Source: Providencia alcalifaciens (GTDB taxonomy: Bacteria; Pseudomonadota; Gammaproteobacteria; Enterobacterales; Enterobacteriaceae). Taken from it: 64,000 bases of DNA. Below, piece by piece: positions 49,721 through 60,073 of this stretch. How positions within the stretch are numbered: position 1 is the stretch's first letter; each line of letters starts with the position of its first letter. A program made the translations under genes and the position numbers. The stretch is from assembly GCF_915403165.1 (NCBI RefSeq), contig NZ_OU659204.1, positions 2,294,001-2,358,000 on the forward strand. The letters are read 5' to 3'. Under the pieces are notes generated by a model, which was not told where the DNA came from, did no database searches, and saw only the letters and a program-made list of their open reading frames with translations.

Positions 49721-51058
49721 ATGAAAATCTACCGTCCCCTATGGACAGACGGGGCCTTTTTGGCCCCTCAGCAATTTCAACAGCAAGCCCGTTGGGACGG
49801 TCATGTTGCTGAAGTCGTCGCACAAATGGGTATCGCCTCCACGTGGGGCGTCATTAGTACCGAGTTTGATATCAGTGCATTAACGCTCTCTCGCGTAAGC
49901 GCCCAAAAAATAGTGGTGCGCTTTCACGACGGCACACTGATTGACACAACCTTAGCTGATGCCCTGCCTCCGGTATTGTCCCTCAATGATTATGCGGATC
50001 GCCATTCATTGGATATCGTTCTGGCATTGCCTTTAATGTTAGCCAATGGCGGAAACTTAGTTCCCGAAACAGGCACCGATCGCCCACGCCGATTTAGCCA
50101 AGAATGGGTTAAAGTCCAAGACTTATTAGGGCATGAACAAACAGACATTGCCGTGTTACGTCACGTAGCAACACTGCGTTTTGCTCATGATGAGAATGAA
50201 GCCTATATGACCTGCCCTGTTGCACGCCTTATTCGCAACGCTCAAGGGATGTGGGAATTTGATAGCCACTTCATTCCCCCCTTACTTTCCTGCCAAGGAA
50301 GCTCTGAATTACAAACATTGCTTTCTGAGTTTATGCACCGCTTAGTGGCTAAGCGCCGTCGTTTAATGGCGCTACGTCGTGAAAGTAATGAAAAAATGGC
50401 CGACTTTGTGGTCGCTGATGTTTCACTGTTTTGGTTATTGAATTCACTCAATAGCGCCGAGCCTGTTCTCAATGAACTCAGTAGCGCATTACATCGTCAT
50501 CCTGAATTGCTCTATCGGGAGCTAGCTCGTTTAGCAGGCAGCTTATTAACTTTTTCCTTAGAGAGTAAGTTGGAAGACATCCCGCTGTACAAGCATGAGC
50601 AGCCAGAGCTCGTTTTCCCACCTCTTTTTGCCTTATTAAATACACTGCTTGAAGCCAGTTTGCCTTCTCGTGTTATTAGCATTGAACTGGCAAAAGAAGG
50701 TCCATTCTGGAAAGGTCAACTCCATGACGGTCGATTACGGGAAGAAGCCGATTTTTACTTATCGGTTCGCTCATCCTTGCCTGCTCACTTACTGATCGCT
50801 CAATTTCCACTCCTTTGCAAAGCGGGCAGTAGTGATGATGTGGCTGACGTCGTTAATGTGGCACTCAATGGTATTCCATTGAAACCGCTCAGTCATGTTC
50901 CAACGGCGGTTCCTCTTCGCTTAGAAAATCAATATTTTGCGCTAGATATTGAAACGCCAGCGGGTCAAGCCATGCTCTCTTCAGGGCAATGTGCTTTCTA
51001 TGTGCCAAGCACGTTAGGTGACATTCAATTAGAGCTGTTTGCGGTACTTCGCTCATGA
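49721..51058 (+). CDS. tssK: T6SS baseplate protein TssK
   Basis: 445 residues. The start MKIYRPLWTDGAFLAPQQFQQQARWD is the TssK shoulder domain, related to phage receptor-binding proteins. TssK links the baseplate to the membrane complex by binding TssL. It overlaps tssL by 4 bp (ATGA), so the two are translationally coupled. Confidence 0.96.
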   Translation: MKIYRPLWTDGAFLAPQQFQQQARWDGHVAEVVAQMGIASTWGVISTEFDISALTLSRVSAQKIVVRFHDGTLIDTTLADALPPVLSLNDYADRHSLDIVLALPLMLANGGNLVPETGTDRPRRFSQEWVKVQDLLGHEQTDIAVLRHVATLRFAHDENEAYMTCPVARLIRNAQGMWEFDSHFIPPLLSCQGSSELQTLLSEFMHRLVAKRRRLMALRRESNEKMADFVVADVSLFWLLNSLNSAEPVLNELSSALHRHPELLYRELARLAGSLLTFSLESKLEDIPLYKHEQPELVFPPLFALLNTLLEASLPSRVISIELAKEGPFWKGQLHDGRLREEADFYLSVRSSLPAHLLIAQFPLLCKAGSSDDVADVVNVALNGIPLKPLSHVPTAVPLRLENQYFALDIETPAGQAMLSSGQCAFYVPSTLGDIQLELFAVLRS

Positions 51059-51711
51059 ACAATACAACATCGCACCATACTATCGACATGATCTTCGCTC
51101 AAACTTGGCTGATGGTTTGTCAATTACATCAAGGCACCGCCATCACTCAAGGGGATAGTTTTTATCGTCGCGTTTGCCAACTCATTGATGAAACTCGTCA
51201 AAAACTGCTCGAACATGGCTACTCAGAATCCGCCATTGAGCACATGCAATATGCTCAGTGTGCCCTGATTGATGAATCTGTGATGAATCGCCAGCACCAA
51301 GATGATGGCTACAACACATGGATCCAGTCTCCTTTGCAAGCTCGCTACTTCAATACATTAGAAGCGGGAGACAAACTTTGGGATCGTCTACGCAGCATTT
51401 TAAATGAAACCGCCCCAAATACTGACGTCTTACTCTGTTTTCATCGTGTGCTTACCCTCGGGTTTGTTGGTAAATTTCGCCAAAAAGAGGCTCCTGAACG
51501 TGAGCGCATCGTCGCTCAACTGAATGTTCAACTTCCAGACTATCTGATCGCTTCAGAATTACCTCTTGTCGTAAAACCTAAATTACGGTTTAGCCGTCGC
51601 AGGCTTTACTGGTTTGGTTGGATAGGCGGCATCCTAATACTCGCTGCCATGTGGTGGGGGTTCAGTGCTTCGTTAGAACATTTACTACAACAGTGGATGA
51701 CACAAGGATAG
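51055..51711 (+). CDS. tssL: T6SS membrane-complex protein TssL (DotU-like)
   Basis: 218 residues: a cytoplasmic hook domain of helices (YAQCALIDESVM, the conserved DotU motif, near residue 78) and one C-terminal membrane helix (about 183-207). It is the short form without a fused peptidoglycan-binding domain; that function may be supplied by the OmpA-domain protein encoded 2 bp downstream. Confidence 0.95.
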   Translation: MNNTTSHHTIDMIFAQTWLMVCQLHQGTAITQGDSFYRRVCQLIDETRQKLLEHGYSESAIEHMQYAQCALIDESVMNRQHQDDGYNTWIQSPLQARYFNTLEAGDKLWDRLRSILNETAPNTDVLLCFHRVLTLGFVGKFRQKEAPERERIVAQLNVQLPDYLIASELPLVVKPKLRFSRRRLYWFGWIGGILILAAMWWGFSASLEHLLQQWMTQG

Positions 51712-51713
51712 GC

Positions 51714-53453
51714 ATGCAAAATCCAATCAAACAGTGTCTGACGCTTTTTGCTACGGGGCTTTTCTTGTGGTTACTCTGGGGATTTTGGTCTCTAGGGCAA
51801 AGTGTCACCATTTTTGTTTCCGTCTTCGTCTTAGTCCTGACGGGTGGAATGCTGTTTTGGCAATATAAACAAAGACGCCAAGTGTTATCCACTGAACATG
51901 ATTATACGGGTGCATTTCCTACTGATAATTATCAGGGCCCTGTCATTTTAGTCTGTGGTCAATCTCAAGCACTATTTCTGGATGACCAATTACACCGAGA
52001 AACAAATCAAGGTTGGTATATTCGTGTATCCGCGCCCACTGAGCTCGTTAAACTGATTGCCGCCTTGGTGGAATATGCCCCTTCGCTATCGGGGCACTTA
52101 TCCTTACTTTACGTTGTATTACCTGAGCAACTTACCCAGCAAGAAACCCTGACACAAGCGCTACTCAACTGGCGTCGAGCTATCGGGGAGAGCCGTCAAA
52201 AAATAGGCGCTAAATTGCCATTTTGGGTCACGGTATACCTTTCTAAACCTCATCATGCTGATACCGCTATGCATGTTGATGATGAACATACACCTTGGAT
52301 GACGTTACTCAGTCATCAAGCTGAGTTTCAAGTGGAGCAAGAGGGTGCGATGTCAGTCCCTTACTCCGTGTGGCTACCTGCGCATTTCGGACAGTCAGAA
52401 CAAAGCCTGCAATTTTCTCTATGGCTAGATACCTTACAAAGTTGGCTAAACCAAGTTTTAGTGCCTCAATTCACCCTACCTCAAGCTGGAGCGCCGAAGC
52501 AAATCCCTTCCGCATGGGCCATTCAGTGGATAGATATCACTAGCCAACCGAACAATTTATGGCAGCAATTCATCCAAGAAAAAACCACATTGCCATTGCA
52601 TTCCTCAGTACAAACAACGGATTTACTCCCTTTGCCGGATGTCATGCTACGCCGTTTACATCATGATATTAGCTTAAGCCGAACTGAAAAAAGCCTCGGT
52701 GCTATTGGCGTCATTTTTGGGGTTTTCTTAGTGGGCGCGTTAGTCGGTAGCTACCACCATAACCAGCAACTCATTCGCCATATTGGTGAAGATATTGCTC
52801 GTTTCTCTCAACTTTCAGAAGTTCCACTAGCTCCTAAATTAACCGCTTATCAGCAGCTACAAGATGATGCCGCTGAGCTTGCACGCTGGGAGCGCGAAGG
52901 GATCCCAAGCGCTTACTCTTTAGCGTTATATCAAGGTAATCGAATATTGCCTTACTTACATACCCTGCTAGGAAGTTGGGCCCCTTCTCAACCTGAAATC
53001 GCCCCTGAAGCGCCAACCGCACCATCTCAAATCGTCACTTTAGATAGTTTGTCCTTATTCGATGTTGGGCAATACACACTCAAAACGGGCGCGACCAAAG
53101 TGTTAGTTGATGCGTTACTCAATATTAAAGCCAAACCCGGCTGGTTAATTATGGTTTCTGGCTATACCGATAACACCGGGAATCCAGAACAAAATCAAAA
53201 ACTGTCTTTAAAACGCGCAGAGTCTGTCCGTGATTGGATGATCCAAACCAGCGATATCTCGCCAACCTGCTTTGCTGTGCAGGGATATGGGCAAAATAAC
53301 CCCGTTGCCGACAACAACACCGCTGACGGACGAGCTCGCAATCGCCGCGTAGAAATTCGCCTGATACCGCAAGCTGAGGCTTGTCAGATATTGGGCGTCA
53401 ACACCGTACCATCGATGGATGGTGGTACACATTCCACACGAAAGGAGAAGTAG
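51714..53453 (+). CDS. T6SS-associated OmpA-domain inner-membrane protein with a TssM-like N-terminal part
   Basis: 579 residues from the ATG at 51714, two bases after tssL. Two membrane helices (about 7-25 and 27-47), a cytoplasmic domain of about 280 residues that begins with GPVILVCGQSQALF, a position and pattern resembling the degenerate nucleotide-binding domain of TssM, then a third helix (about 327-347), a linker rich in Pro/Ala, and an OmpA peptidoglycan-binding domain (about 443-553, SGYTDNTGNPEQNQKLSLKR). It probably anchors the membrane complex to peptidoglycan, as TagL or fused TssL-OmpA proteins do. Confidence 0.85.
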   Translation: MQNPIKQCLTLFATGLFLWLLWGFWSLGQSVTIFVSVFVLVLTGGMLFWQYKQRRQVLSTEHDYTGAFPTDNYQGPVILVCGQSQALFLDDQLHRETNQGWYIRVSAPTELVKLIAALVEYAPSLSGHLSLLYVVLPEQLTQQETLTQALLNWRRAIGESRQKIGAKLPFWVTVYLSKPHHADTAMHVDDEHTPWMTLLSHQAEFQVEQEGAMSVPYSVWLPAHFGQSEQSLQFSLWLDTLQSWLNQVLVPQFTLPQAGAPKQIPSAWAIQWIDITSQPNNLWQQFIQEKTTLPLHSSVQTTDLLPLPDVMLRRLHHDISLSRTEKSLGAIGVIFGVFLVGALVGSYHHNQQLIRHIGEDIARFSQLSEVPLAPKLTAYQQLQDDAAELARWEREGIPSAYSLALYQGNRILPYLHTLLGSWAPSQPEIAPEAPTAPSQIVTLDSLSLFDVGQYTLKTGATKVLVDALLNIKAKPGWLIMVSGYTDNTGNPEQNQKLSLKRAESVRDWMIQTSDISPTCFAVQGYGQNNPVADNNTADGRARNRRVEIRLIPQAEACQILGVNTVPSMDGGTHSTRKEK

Positions 53454-53455
53454 TT

Positions 53456-53947
53456 ATGGCTATTCCAGTTTATTTATGGCTGAAAGATGATGGCGGTGCT
53501 GAAATTAAAGGTTCTGTCGACGTACAAGACCGTGAAGGCAGCATCGAAGTGGTTGCTCAAGATCACAAACTGTACATCCCAACGGATAACAATACCGGTA
53601 AATTAACCGGTACTCGCATCCATACGCCATTCATTTTCGTTAAAGAAATTGATGCTTCAAGCCCTTATCTTTACAAGGCTGTGACCACGGGTCAAACCTT
53701 GAAAGAAGCGGAATTCAAATGGTATCGCATTGATGACGCAGGACAAGAAGTCGAATATTTCAACACCAAACTTGAAAACGTCAAAGTCGTGAAAGTTGCG
53801 CCTAAAATGCACGACATCAAAGATCCAGGCAAAGAGAAGCACAACCATCTCGAAGAGATTGAGCTGCGCTATGAAAAAATCACTTGGACATACAAAGACG
53901 GCAACATCATCCATTCCGATTCTTGGAATGAGCGTGCTACCGCTTAA
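53456..53947 (+). CDS. hcp: T6SS tube protein Hcp (TssD)
   Basis: 163 residues from the ATG at 53456 (GGAG eight bases upstream, partly inside the end of the previous gene). MAIPVYLWLKDDGGAEIKGS, LYKAVTTGQTLKEAEFKWYRI and the closing ITWTYKDGNIIHSDSWNE are the Hcp signature. Hexamers stack into the inner tube and are secreted. A terminator directly follows, allowing hcp to be made in excess over clpV. Confidence 0.97.
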   Translation: MAIPVYLWLKDDGGAEIKGSVDVQDREGSIEVVAQDHKLYIPTDNNTGKLTGTRIHTPFIFVKEIDASSPYLYKAVTTGQTLKEAEFKWYRIDDAGQEVEYFNTKLENVKVVKVAPKMHDIKDPGKEKHNHLEEIELRYEKITWTYKDGNIIHSDSWNERATA

Positions 53948-53955
53948 TTAAGACA

Positions 53956-53982
53956 AGCAGGCGTTTCGGCGTCTGCTTTTTT
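53956..53982 (+). terminator. Terminator after hcp
   Basis: AGCAGGCG / CGTCTGCT 8-bp stem (one G-U) with a TTTCGG loop, followed by six T. The 178 bp after it, before clpV, should contain a separate promoter or receive read-through. Confidence 0.85.
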
Positions 53983-54159
53983 CTTGCGCCCCTTGCGCAA
54001 CATCACTCACACACAACACATTTTGCCATTAAACAAGCTATACGCGCTTTCAACCGCGCATTCCCATCGCGAATATCACCTTATGAACCTCGGTTAACGG
54101 TTAGGGGCGGTAGCGTGCCTAAACACATTGATATCCACCAGATTATCTAGGGAGAGAAC

Positions 54160-56823
54160 ATGGAAAATTCTTCAGTTATGTTATTGCGTCGCCTAAACCC
54201 TTTCTGTGCAAATGCACTAGAGGCAGCAGCTTCCTTGTGCCAAACACGCGCCCATGCTGAGGTCACCATCGAACATTGGTTACTCAAGTTACTGGAAATG
54301 GGTGAAAGCGATATCACGGTATTAGCGCGCCGCTATGAATGGGATATTTCTGCACTTTGGCAAAGCCTGTTAACAGAAATCAACAGCCTACCCCGCTCTA
54401 TCCATAGCCGCCCCTCCCTCTCAAAATCACTCCTAAACTTAATTCAAAACGCATGGGTGATAGCCTCATTGGATGAAGATATCGAGCACATTCGCAGCGT
54501 CCATATTCTTGCGGCGATGGTGAAGCAACCCTCTTTAGTTCCGAACGATGCCCTTTGGCCATTAATGACCTTGAGCCTCACGCAATTACAACGCTTAAGA
54601 CCGATGCTGGATGCGCAATCCGATGAGCGCCCTGAAGTCCAGCAACTTGCAGCGCATAATCAATCTTTATCGACGGAAGCACCACTTACCGCTCAATCCG
54701 CTAACGAAGCTCCTGCACCGAATGTCATCGGTAATACACTGAATGATGCCTTACTAGCAGTGCTGAATAAATTTACGGTGGATGTCACCGAAAAAGCGCG
54801 TGAAGGCGCGATTGACCCTGTCTTTGGACGTGATGACGAAATCCGTCAAATGGTCGATATTCTGTCTCGCCGTCGCAAAAATAACCCCATTCTCGTGGGG
54901 GAACCAGGTGTCGGGAAAACAGCGTTAGTCGAAGGTTTAGCCCTGCGTATTGTTGAAGGTAACGTTCCTGTCAGCCTGCAAACCACATCACTACGCACAT
55001 TAGATTTAGGGCTACTGCAAGCGGGGGCTGGCGTCAAAGGCGAATTTGAACAGCGCTTAAAAAACGTGATTGAAGCTGTACAACAATCTCCTACGCCGAT
55101 TTTACTGTTTATTGATGAAGCCCATACCATCATTGGCGCAGGCAACCAAGCCGGTGGCGCTGATGCCGCTAACTTACTCAAACCCGCCCTTGCCCGTGGT
55201 GAATTACGCACGATTGCCGCCACCACTTGGTCCGAATATAAGCAATATTTCGAGCGTGACGCCGCTTTAGAACGCCGCTTCCAAGTCGTCAAAGTCGATG
55301 AACCGGATGATGAAAAAGCCTGTTTAATGCTGCGTGGATTAAAACCGCGCTACGCAAAATATCATGGTGTTCACATTACCGATGATGCGGTTAAAGCCGC
55401 CGTCACCTTATCTCGCCGTTACTTAACCGGTCGTCAACTCCCCGATAAAGCCGTGGATTTGCTCGATACCGCCAGTGCCCGTATCCGCATGAGCCTCGAT
55501 ACGCTCCCTGAAGCACTGACCCGTTTAAAAGCCAAGCGCAATGCATTAGAACTTGAACAGCAAGCGATCCTTGATGACTTAGCCATTGGCAACATCACCA
55601 ACCAATCCCTACTGAGCGAATTAGTCACTCAAGATGCGCAAATCGCCATACAACTGGCTGAGTTAGAACAGCGTTTTGAGCAAGAAAAAAAACTTATCAG
55701 CGAGCTCTTAGAACAGCGCCGTCAATCCCAAGATGTCAGCGATATCCAATCACAGCTAGAACTCGTTCAACAAAATGAGCCGCTGATCACCCCTGATGTA
55801 GATGTCAGAACGGTGGCCACAGTTATCGCCGACTGGACAGGCGTGCCATTATCCAGCCTCTTAAAAGACGAACAAACCGAACTGCTGGAGTTAGAAGACT
55901 CGCTAGGTAAACGCGTTGTGGGTCAAGAAAGTCCATTACTGGGGCTTGGACAACGACTGCGTGCAGCTCGCACGGGGCTCGCCTCAGAAAATGGCCCTCA
56001 AGGCGTATTTTTATTAGTCGGTCCAAGCGGAATTGGTAAAACTGAAACCGCCCTCGCCTTGGCTGATGTCCTGTTTGGTGGCGAAAAATCCTTAATCACC
56101 ATAAACATGTCCGAATATCAAGAAGCCCACACTGTCAGCCAATTAAAAGGCTCGCCTCCAGGTTATGTGGGTTACGGTCAAGGCGGGATTTTAACGGAAG
56201 CCGTCCGCAAGCGCCCTTACAGTGTCGTGTTACTCGATGAAGTGGAAAAAGCCCACCGCGATGTGCTCAATCTGTTTTATCAAGTTTTCGACCGTGGATT
56301 TATGCGCGATGGCGAAGGTCGAGAAATTGATTTTCGCAATACCGTGATCTTAATGACAGCCAACTTGGGCAGTGACTTGCTTATGCAGCAACTCGAAGAG
56401 TTCCCTGAGTCTACCGACGGCGAACTGCAAGAACTGCTGCGCCCAACCTTGCGCGATCACTTCCAACCCGCCTTACTCGCACGCTTCCAAACCTTAATTT
56501 ATCGCCCATTAGGCCCTGTCGCTCTGCGCCAAATTGTTGAAATGAAACTGGCCAGCGTCATTAAGCGTCTTTACACCCACTACAAGCTTGAAGGCATTAT
56601 CGAAGAAGCGCTGTATGACACGCTCGTGAGCGCCTGTTTATTACCAGATACTGGCGCTCGTAATATAGACAGCCTGCTTAACCAACAAATTTTACCGGTA
56701 CTAAGCCAACAATTACTCATGCGCCAAGCTAACCACCAGCAAGCGCAAAGCCTGACGTTAGGTTATAGCGAAGAAGACGGGATCACCCTGAGTTTCAGTG
56801 ATATTGAGGAGATAAATCCATGA
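54160..56823 (+). CDS. clpV: T6SS sheath-disassembly ATPase ClpV (TssH)
   Basis: 887 residues. N-terminal domain of Clp repeats (to about 165), first AAA+ domain with Walker A GEPGVGKTA (about 247) and LLFIDEAHTI, a coiled-coil middle domain (about 440-540), and the second AAA+ domain with GPSGIGKTE (about 624) and VVLLDEVEKAH. It extracts and recycles contracted TssB/TssC sheath. It overlaps vgrG by 4 bp. Confidence 0.97.
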   Translation: MENSSVMLLRRLNPFCANALEAAASLCQTRAHAEVTIEHWLLKLLEMGESDITVLARRYEWDISALWQSLLTEINSLPRSIHSRPSLSKSLLNLIQNAWVIASLDEDIEHIRSVHILAAMVKQPSLVPNDALWPLMTLSLTQLQRLRPMLDAQSDERPEVQQLAAHNQSLSTEAPLTAQSANEAPAPNVIGNTLNDALLAVLNKFTVDVTEKAREGAIDPVFGRDDEIRQMVDILSRRRKNNPILVGEPGVGKTALVEGLALRIVEGNVPVSLQTTSLRTLDLGLLQAGAGVKGEFEQRLKNVIEAVQQSPTPILLFIDEAHTIIGAGNQAGGADAANLLKPALARGELRTIAATTWSEYKQYFERDAALERRFQVVKVDEPDDEKACLMLRGLKPRYAKYHGVHITDDAVKAAVTLSRRYLTGRQLPDKAVDLLDTASARIRMSLDTLPEALTRLKAKRNALELEQQAILDDLAIGNITNQSLLSELVTQDAQIAIQLAELEQRFEQEKKLISELLEQRRQSQDVSDIQSQLELVQQNEPLITPDVDVRTVATVIADWTGVPLSSLLKDEQTELLELEDSLGKRVVGQESPLLGLGQRLRAARTGLASENGPQGVFLLVGPSGIGKTETALALADVLFGGEKSLITINMSEYQEAHTVSQLKGSPPGYVGYGQGGILTEAVRKRPYSVVLLDEVEKAHRDVLNLFYQVFDRGFMRDGEGREIDFRNTVILMTANLGSDLLMQQLEEFPESTDGELQELLRPTLRDHFQPALLARFQTLIYRPLGPVALRQIVEMKLASVIKRLYTHYKLEGIIEEALYDTLVSACLLPDTGARNIDSLLNQQILPVLSQQLLMRQANHQQAQSLTLGYSEEDGITLSFSDIEEINP

Positions 56824-59216
56824 GCCTACTCGATACAGCCAAAAACCTGTTACAAGGCCAAAACCGTTATCGCCTAGAAGTACAAGGATGCTCAGATTTA
56901 CTGGACGTTGAACATTTTACGGGCCGTGAGGCCGCTAGCGATACCTATCGCTACCAAATTACGTTTACCTGTTCCGCCCAAGATCTTTCTGCTCAGCAAT
57001 TATTGCGCCGTAATGCCAGCCTGACCTTTTCTGCGCCAATAAGTAACGTAATGGGACTCGCCACTCAGCCGAGTGTTGCCAAGCGCGTTCATGGCGTAGT
57101 GACGGATTTCCGCCGTCTCTCTGGCTCTGTGGATGAAGCTCGCTACCAGTTAGTTATCGAGCCTTTTTTTGCGCTACTGCGCCATCAAATTCGCAGCCAC
57201 CGTTTCTTTATCAACCAATCCATTCCTGATGTGGTTGAACAGATCCTGCGCGAACATAATTTCAAAGGCTGGGAGTTCGAATTTCATCTCGAAAAAGAGT
57301 ACCCAAAACGCGAACAAATCAACCAGATCAACGAAAGTGACCGCCAATTTATTGAACGCTTACTCAGTGAAGTAGGTATTTTTTATCGCTTTGGTTTACA
57401 AGATGATACCCAAACCGAGGTACTCCACTTTACAGATAGCCAGCGCGGCTATGTGTATGACAAAACACTGCCATTAAATAGCCCATCTGGGCTGAGCGAT
57501 AACCATGTCGACAGTGTTTGGGGATTATCTTTACGTCATCAAGTGGTTGAAAACACTGTTTTTGCCAAAGACTATAACCACCGACTGGCGGAAGATACGT
57601 TGATTTCCGCTGTCGCGGACATGACACGCGGTGACGGCGAAAAAATCAACTACGGCGATGTTTATCACTATAAAGGCCGCCACCTAACCCGTGGGGATAA
57701 AATTCGCCCTGAAACTGAAACCGCTAACTTCTGGGCAAGACTCGACCACGAGCGCTTTTTAGCTCGCCAGACTTTACTACGCGGAGAAAGCAGCGCAGCA
57801 GACCTGACGCCATTATTAGTGCTAAGTATTCAAGATAATCCGCTCAGTTCGACGTTACCCAGCGTATTCAAATCGCCCATTTTAATTACTCGCCTACGCT
57901 TTACCGCCAGCCGAGATAAAGCGCTAACTGTTCGCTTTAACGCCGTGCCATACACTGAATCACTGTGCTGGCGCCCTGCTCTAAAACCACGCCCGGTGAT
58001 TGCCGGAACACTAATGGCGCGCGTCACCAGCGCAAAAGACCACGACATTTATGCCCACCAAAATGAACATGGATTTTATTGGGTCAAATTCGACGCGGAT
58101 CGCGATGATAAAACCAAGGGCTATGAAAGTATGCCCGTACGTTTGGCTAAACCTTACGCCGGTGATACTTATGGGATGCATTTCCCGCTGATTCAAGGGA
58201 CTGAAGTCGCTATCGCCTTCCATGAGGGTGACCCAGACCGCCCATATATCGCTCACGCACTGCATGATTCCCGCCACCCCGACCACGTTACGGATAAAAA
58301 TAACACCCGTAATGTGATCCGCACGCCTGCGAATAACAAACTGCGTATGGAGGATAAACGCGGGCAAGAGCATATTAAGCTCAGCACCGAGTATGGCGGA
58401 AAAACCCAGTTAAACTTGGGGCATTTGGTGAACGCAGAACGCGAACAACGCGGTGACGGTTTTGAGTTACGTACTGACAGCTGGGGCGCGATTCGTGCGG
58501 GCAAAGGGTTGTTTATTACCACCGATAAGCAGGATAAAGCCGGTGGTGATGTGTTGGCGATGGAATCAACAATTACACAGTTGAGTAATGCATTAGAACT
58601 TGCACAGTCCATTATGAACTTAGCTAGGCATTCAAATGTAGAAACATCTGATCATGAACGGCATACAAGCCAAATAGACAATAATTTTCATCAACTCTCT
58701 CAAGCTTCATTAGTAGCATCATCTCCAGATGGAATCGCTTTAAGTTCTATGGGATATATGCAACAAAGCTCAAGCAATGACTTCGTAATTACATCTTCAG
58801 AAAATGCATCAATGACTGCATTTAGGCGACTAACATTAGCCGCTAAAAAAGGAATTTCAATATTTACTCATGAATTAGGGGCAAAATTAACATCTGCTTT
58901 TGGAAAAATCGAGATAGAAGCTCAAGATGATGAAATTGCCTTGACCGCTCAAAAAGGGATCAGTATCACCAGTAATGAGGATGAAATAACGCTTACTGCC
59001 AACAAAAAGGTCACCGTGCAATGTAATGGCTCATCGATCATATTGGAAAACGGTAAAATAACGTTTGTTACCTCTGGGGACATTGATTTCAAATCTGCTA
59101 ACGTCAATATGCTATCACCTGAAAACATAACTATTCCTTTCGAAGGATTTACGCTTTGCGAAGCCAAAACACTCAGTGATACATTTAATAACGAAGCTAT
59201 AGTTAAAATGGACTAA
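56820..59216 (+). CDS. vgrG: T6SS spike protein VgrG (TssI)
   Basis: 798 residues. A gp27-like N-terminal domain (about 15-370), gp5 OB-fold (HQNEHGFYWVKFDADRD...), the conserved PDRPYIAHALHDSRHPDHVT, and DUF2345 (RAGKGLFITTDKQ) ending in the beta-prism repeats. The part after about residue 585 is much more AT-rich than the rest and has different codon use. No enzymatic domain is added at the C-terminus (it ends EAIVKMD), so it probably carries cargo through the following genes. Confidence 0.96.
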   Translation: MSLLDTAKNLLQGQNRYRLEVQGCSDLLDVEHFTGREAASDTYRYQITFTCSAQDLSAQQLLRRNASLTFSAPISNVMGLATQPSVAKRVHGVVTDFRRLSGSVDEARYQLVIEPFFALLRHQIRSHRFFINQSIPDVVEQILREHNFKGWEFEFHLEKEYPKREQINQINESDRQFIERLLSEVGIFYRFGLQDDTQTEVLHFTDSQRGYVYDKTLPLNSPSGLSDNHVDSVWGLSLRHQVVENTVFAKDYNHRLAEDTLISAVADMTRGDGEKINYGDVYHYKGRHLTRGDKIRPETETANFWARLDHERFLARQTLLRGESSAADLTPLLVLSIQDNPLSSTLPSVFKSPILITRLRFTASRDKALTVRFNAVPYTESLCWRPALKPRPVIAGTLMARVTSAKDHDIYAHQNEHGFYWVKFDADRDDKTKGYESMPVRLAKPYAGDTYGMHFPLIQGTEVAIAFHEGDPDRPYIAHALHDSRHPDHVTDKNNTRNVIRTPANNKLRMEDKRGQEHIKLSTEYGGKTQLNLGHLVNAEREQRGDGFELRTDSWGAIRAGKGLFITTDKQDKAGGDVLAMESTITQLSNALELAQSIMNLARHSNVETSDHERHTSQIDNNFHQLSQASLVASSPDGIALSSMGYMQQSSSNDFVITSSENASMTAFRRLTLAAKKGISIFTHELGAKLTSAFGKIEIEAQDDEIALTAQKGISITSNEDEITLTANKKVTVQCNGSSIILENGKITFVTSGDIDFKSANVNMLSPENITIPFEGFTLCEAKTLSDTFNNEAIVKMD

Positions 59217-59218
59217 AT

Positions 59219-60061
59219 ATGGACGTTACAAAACACTTTCAGGATGCGTATCCAATCCACTTTCATTCCCACGTGATTATTGACAGAGTCATTTATCCCA
59301 ACCTACCCATAACATGGAATGCAAGCCCGATTATTACAGAAATGATAGCGCCTCAGGCCCATTTATATCCTTTTCTTGTTGATTTACGCCATCTAGATTC
59401 TGAACAAATACCAACACTCCAAAAAATGATAATTGATTCAAAAAAAAATGGAGGAATAATTTTAATCAAAAGTCATTACGACCATAATACGCTCATCTAT
59501 CTCCTTGCTAATGCTTTAATCTATGCACCCAAAACAGGTGGAAATTATTTATTACGTTATTATGACCATAATGTTATGTTGCAATTAATAAGAATAATTC
59601 CACACAATCATTTCTTTAATAAAATAAAATCTCTCGGTATCGATTTTTTTACATTCCATAGTCGATTCGGTCATATAACTTATCTTCCTGAACTTGTAGA
59701 AACAGCATTTAATGATAATAAGAATAATACGTTAGCCCTCCTTTCAAATATCGGAATAATAAATAAGGCCATTAAAAAATTAAATAATGAAATGGACATA
59801 GCTACATATTTAAAAGTTAGCCAACGACTTGATGATAAAATTACTATTGCCCATCATGAGTTTTACCTAACAGATGCTAATGACATCATGTCTTTTATTA
59901 CACAATGCATACTCGTTCATGATTTTTATTACCAATCACCTCAGATAATTAATCTTTTAAAAGAAACGAGTCAATATCCTGGTTACTTTCATGAAAGCCT
60001 TTCATTATTGAGCATCGACGATTGGAATAACATCCTCGCGTATTGTGAAAACACATTATAA
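59219..60061 (+). CDS. DUF4123-like adaptor/chaperone for a T6SS effector
   Basis: 280 residues, beginning two bases after vgrG. The N-terminal half (YPFLVDLRH, LLRYYDHNVMLQLIRI, then FFTF) follows the DUF4123 pattern, proteins that load effectors onto VgrG. The gene is AT-rich with many Lys/Asn/Ile codons, like the end of vgrG and the effector gene. The function is assigned from family resemblance and position between vgrG and a VasX-like gene. Confidence 0.75.
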   Translation: MDVTKHFQDAYPIHFHSHVIIDRVIYPNLPITWNASPIITEMIAPQAHLYPFLVDLRHLDSEQIPTLQKMIIDSKKNGGIILIKSHYDHNTLIYLLANALIYAPKTGGNYLLRYYDHNVMLQLIRIIPHNHFFNKIKSLGIDFFTFHSRFGHITYLPELVETAFNDNKNNTLALLSNIGIINKAIKKLNNEMDIATYLKVSQRLDDKITIAHHEFYLTDANDIMSFITQCILVHDFYYQSPQIINLLKETSQYPGYFHESLSLLSIDDWNNILAYCENTL

Positions 60062-60073
60062 TTAAGGAATATT

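Noticed and set aside
53381..53455. Extended hcp start 25 codons upstream
   Set aside because: The extension overlaps the preceding gene; MAIPVYLW is the universal Hcp start and has a proper ribosome site.
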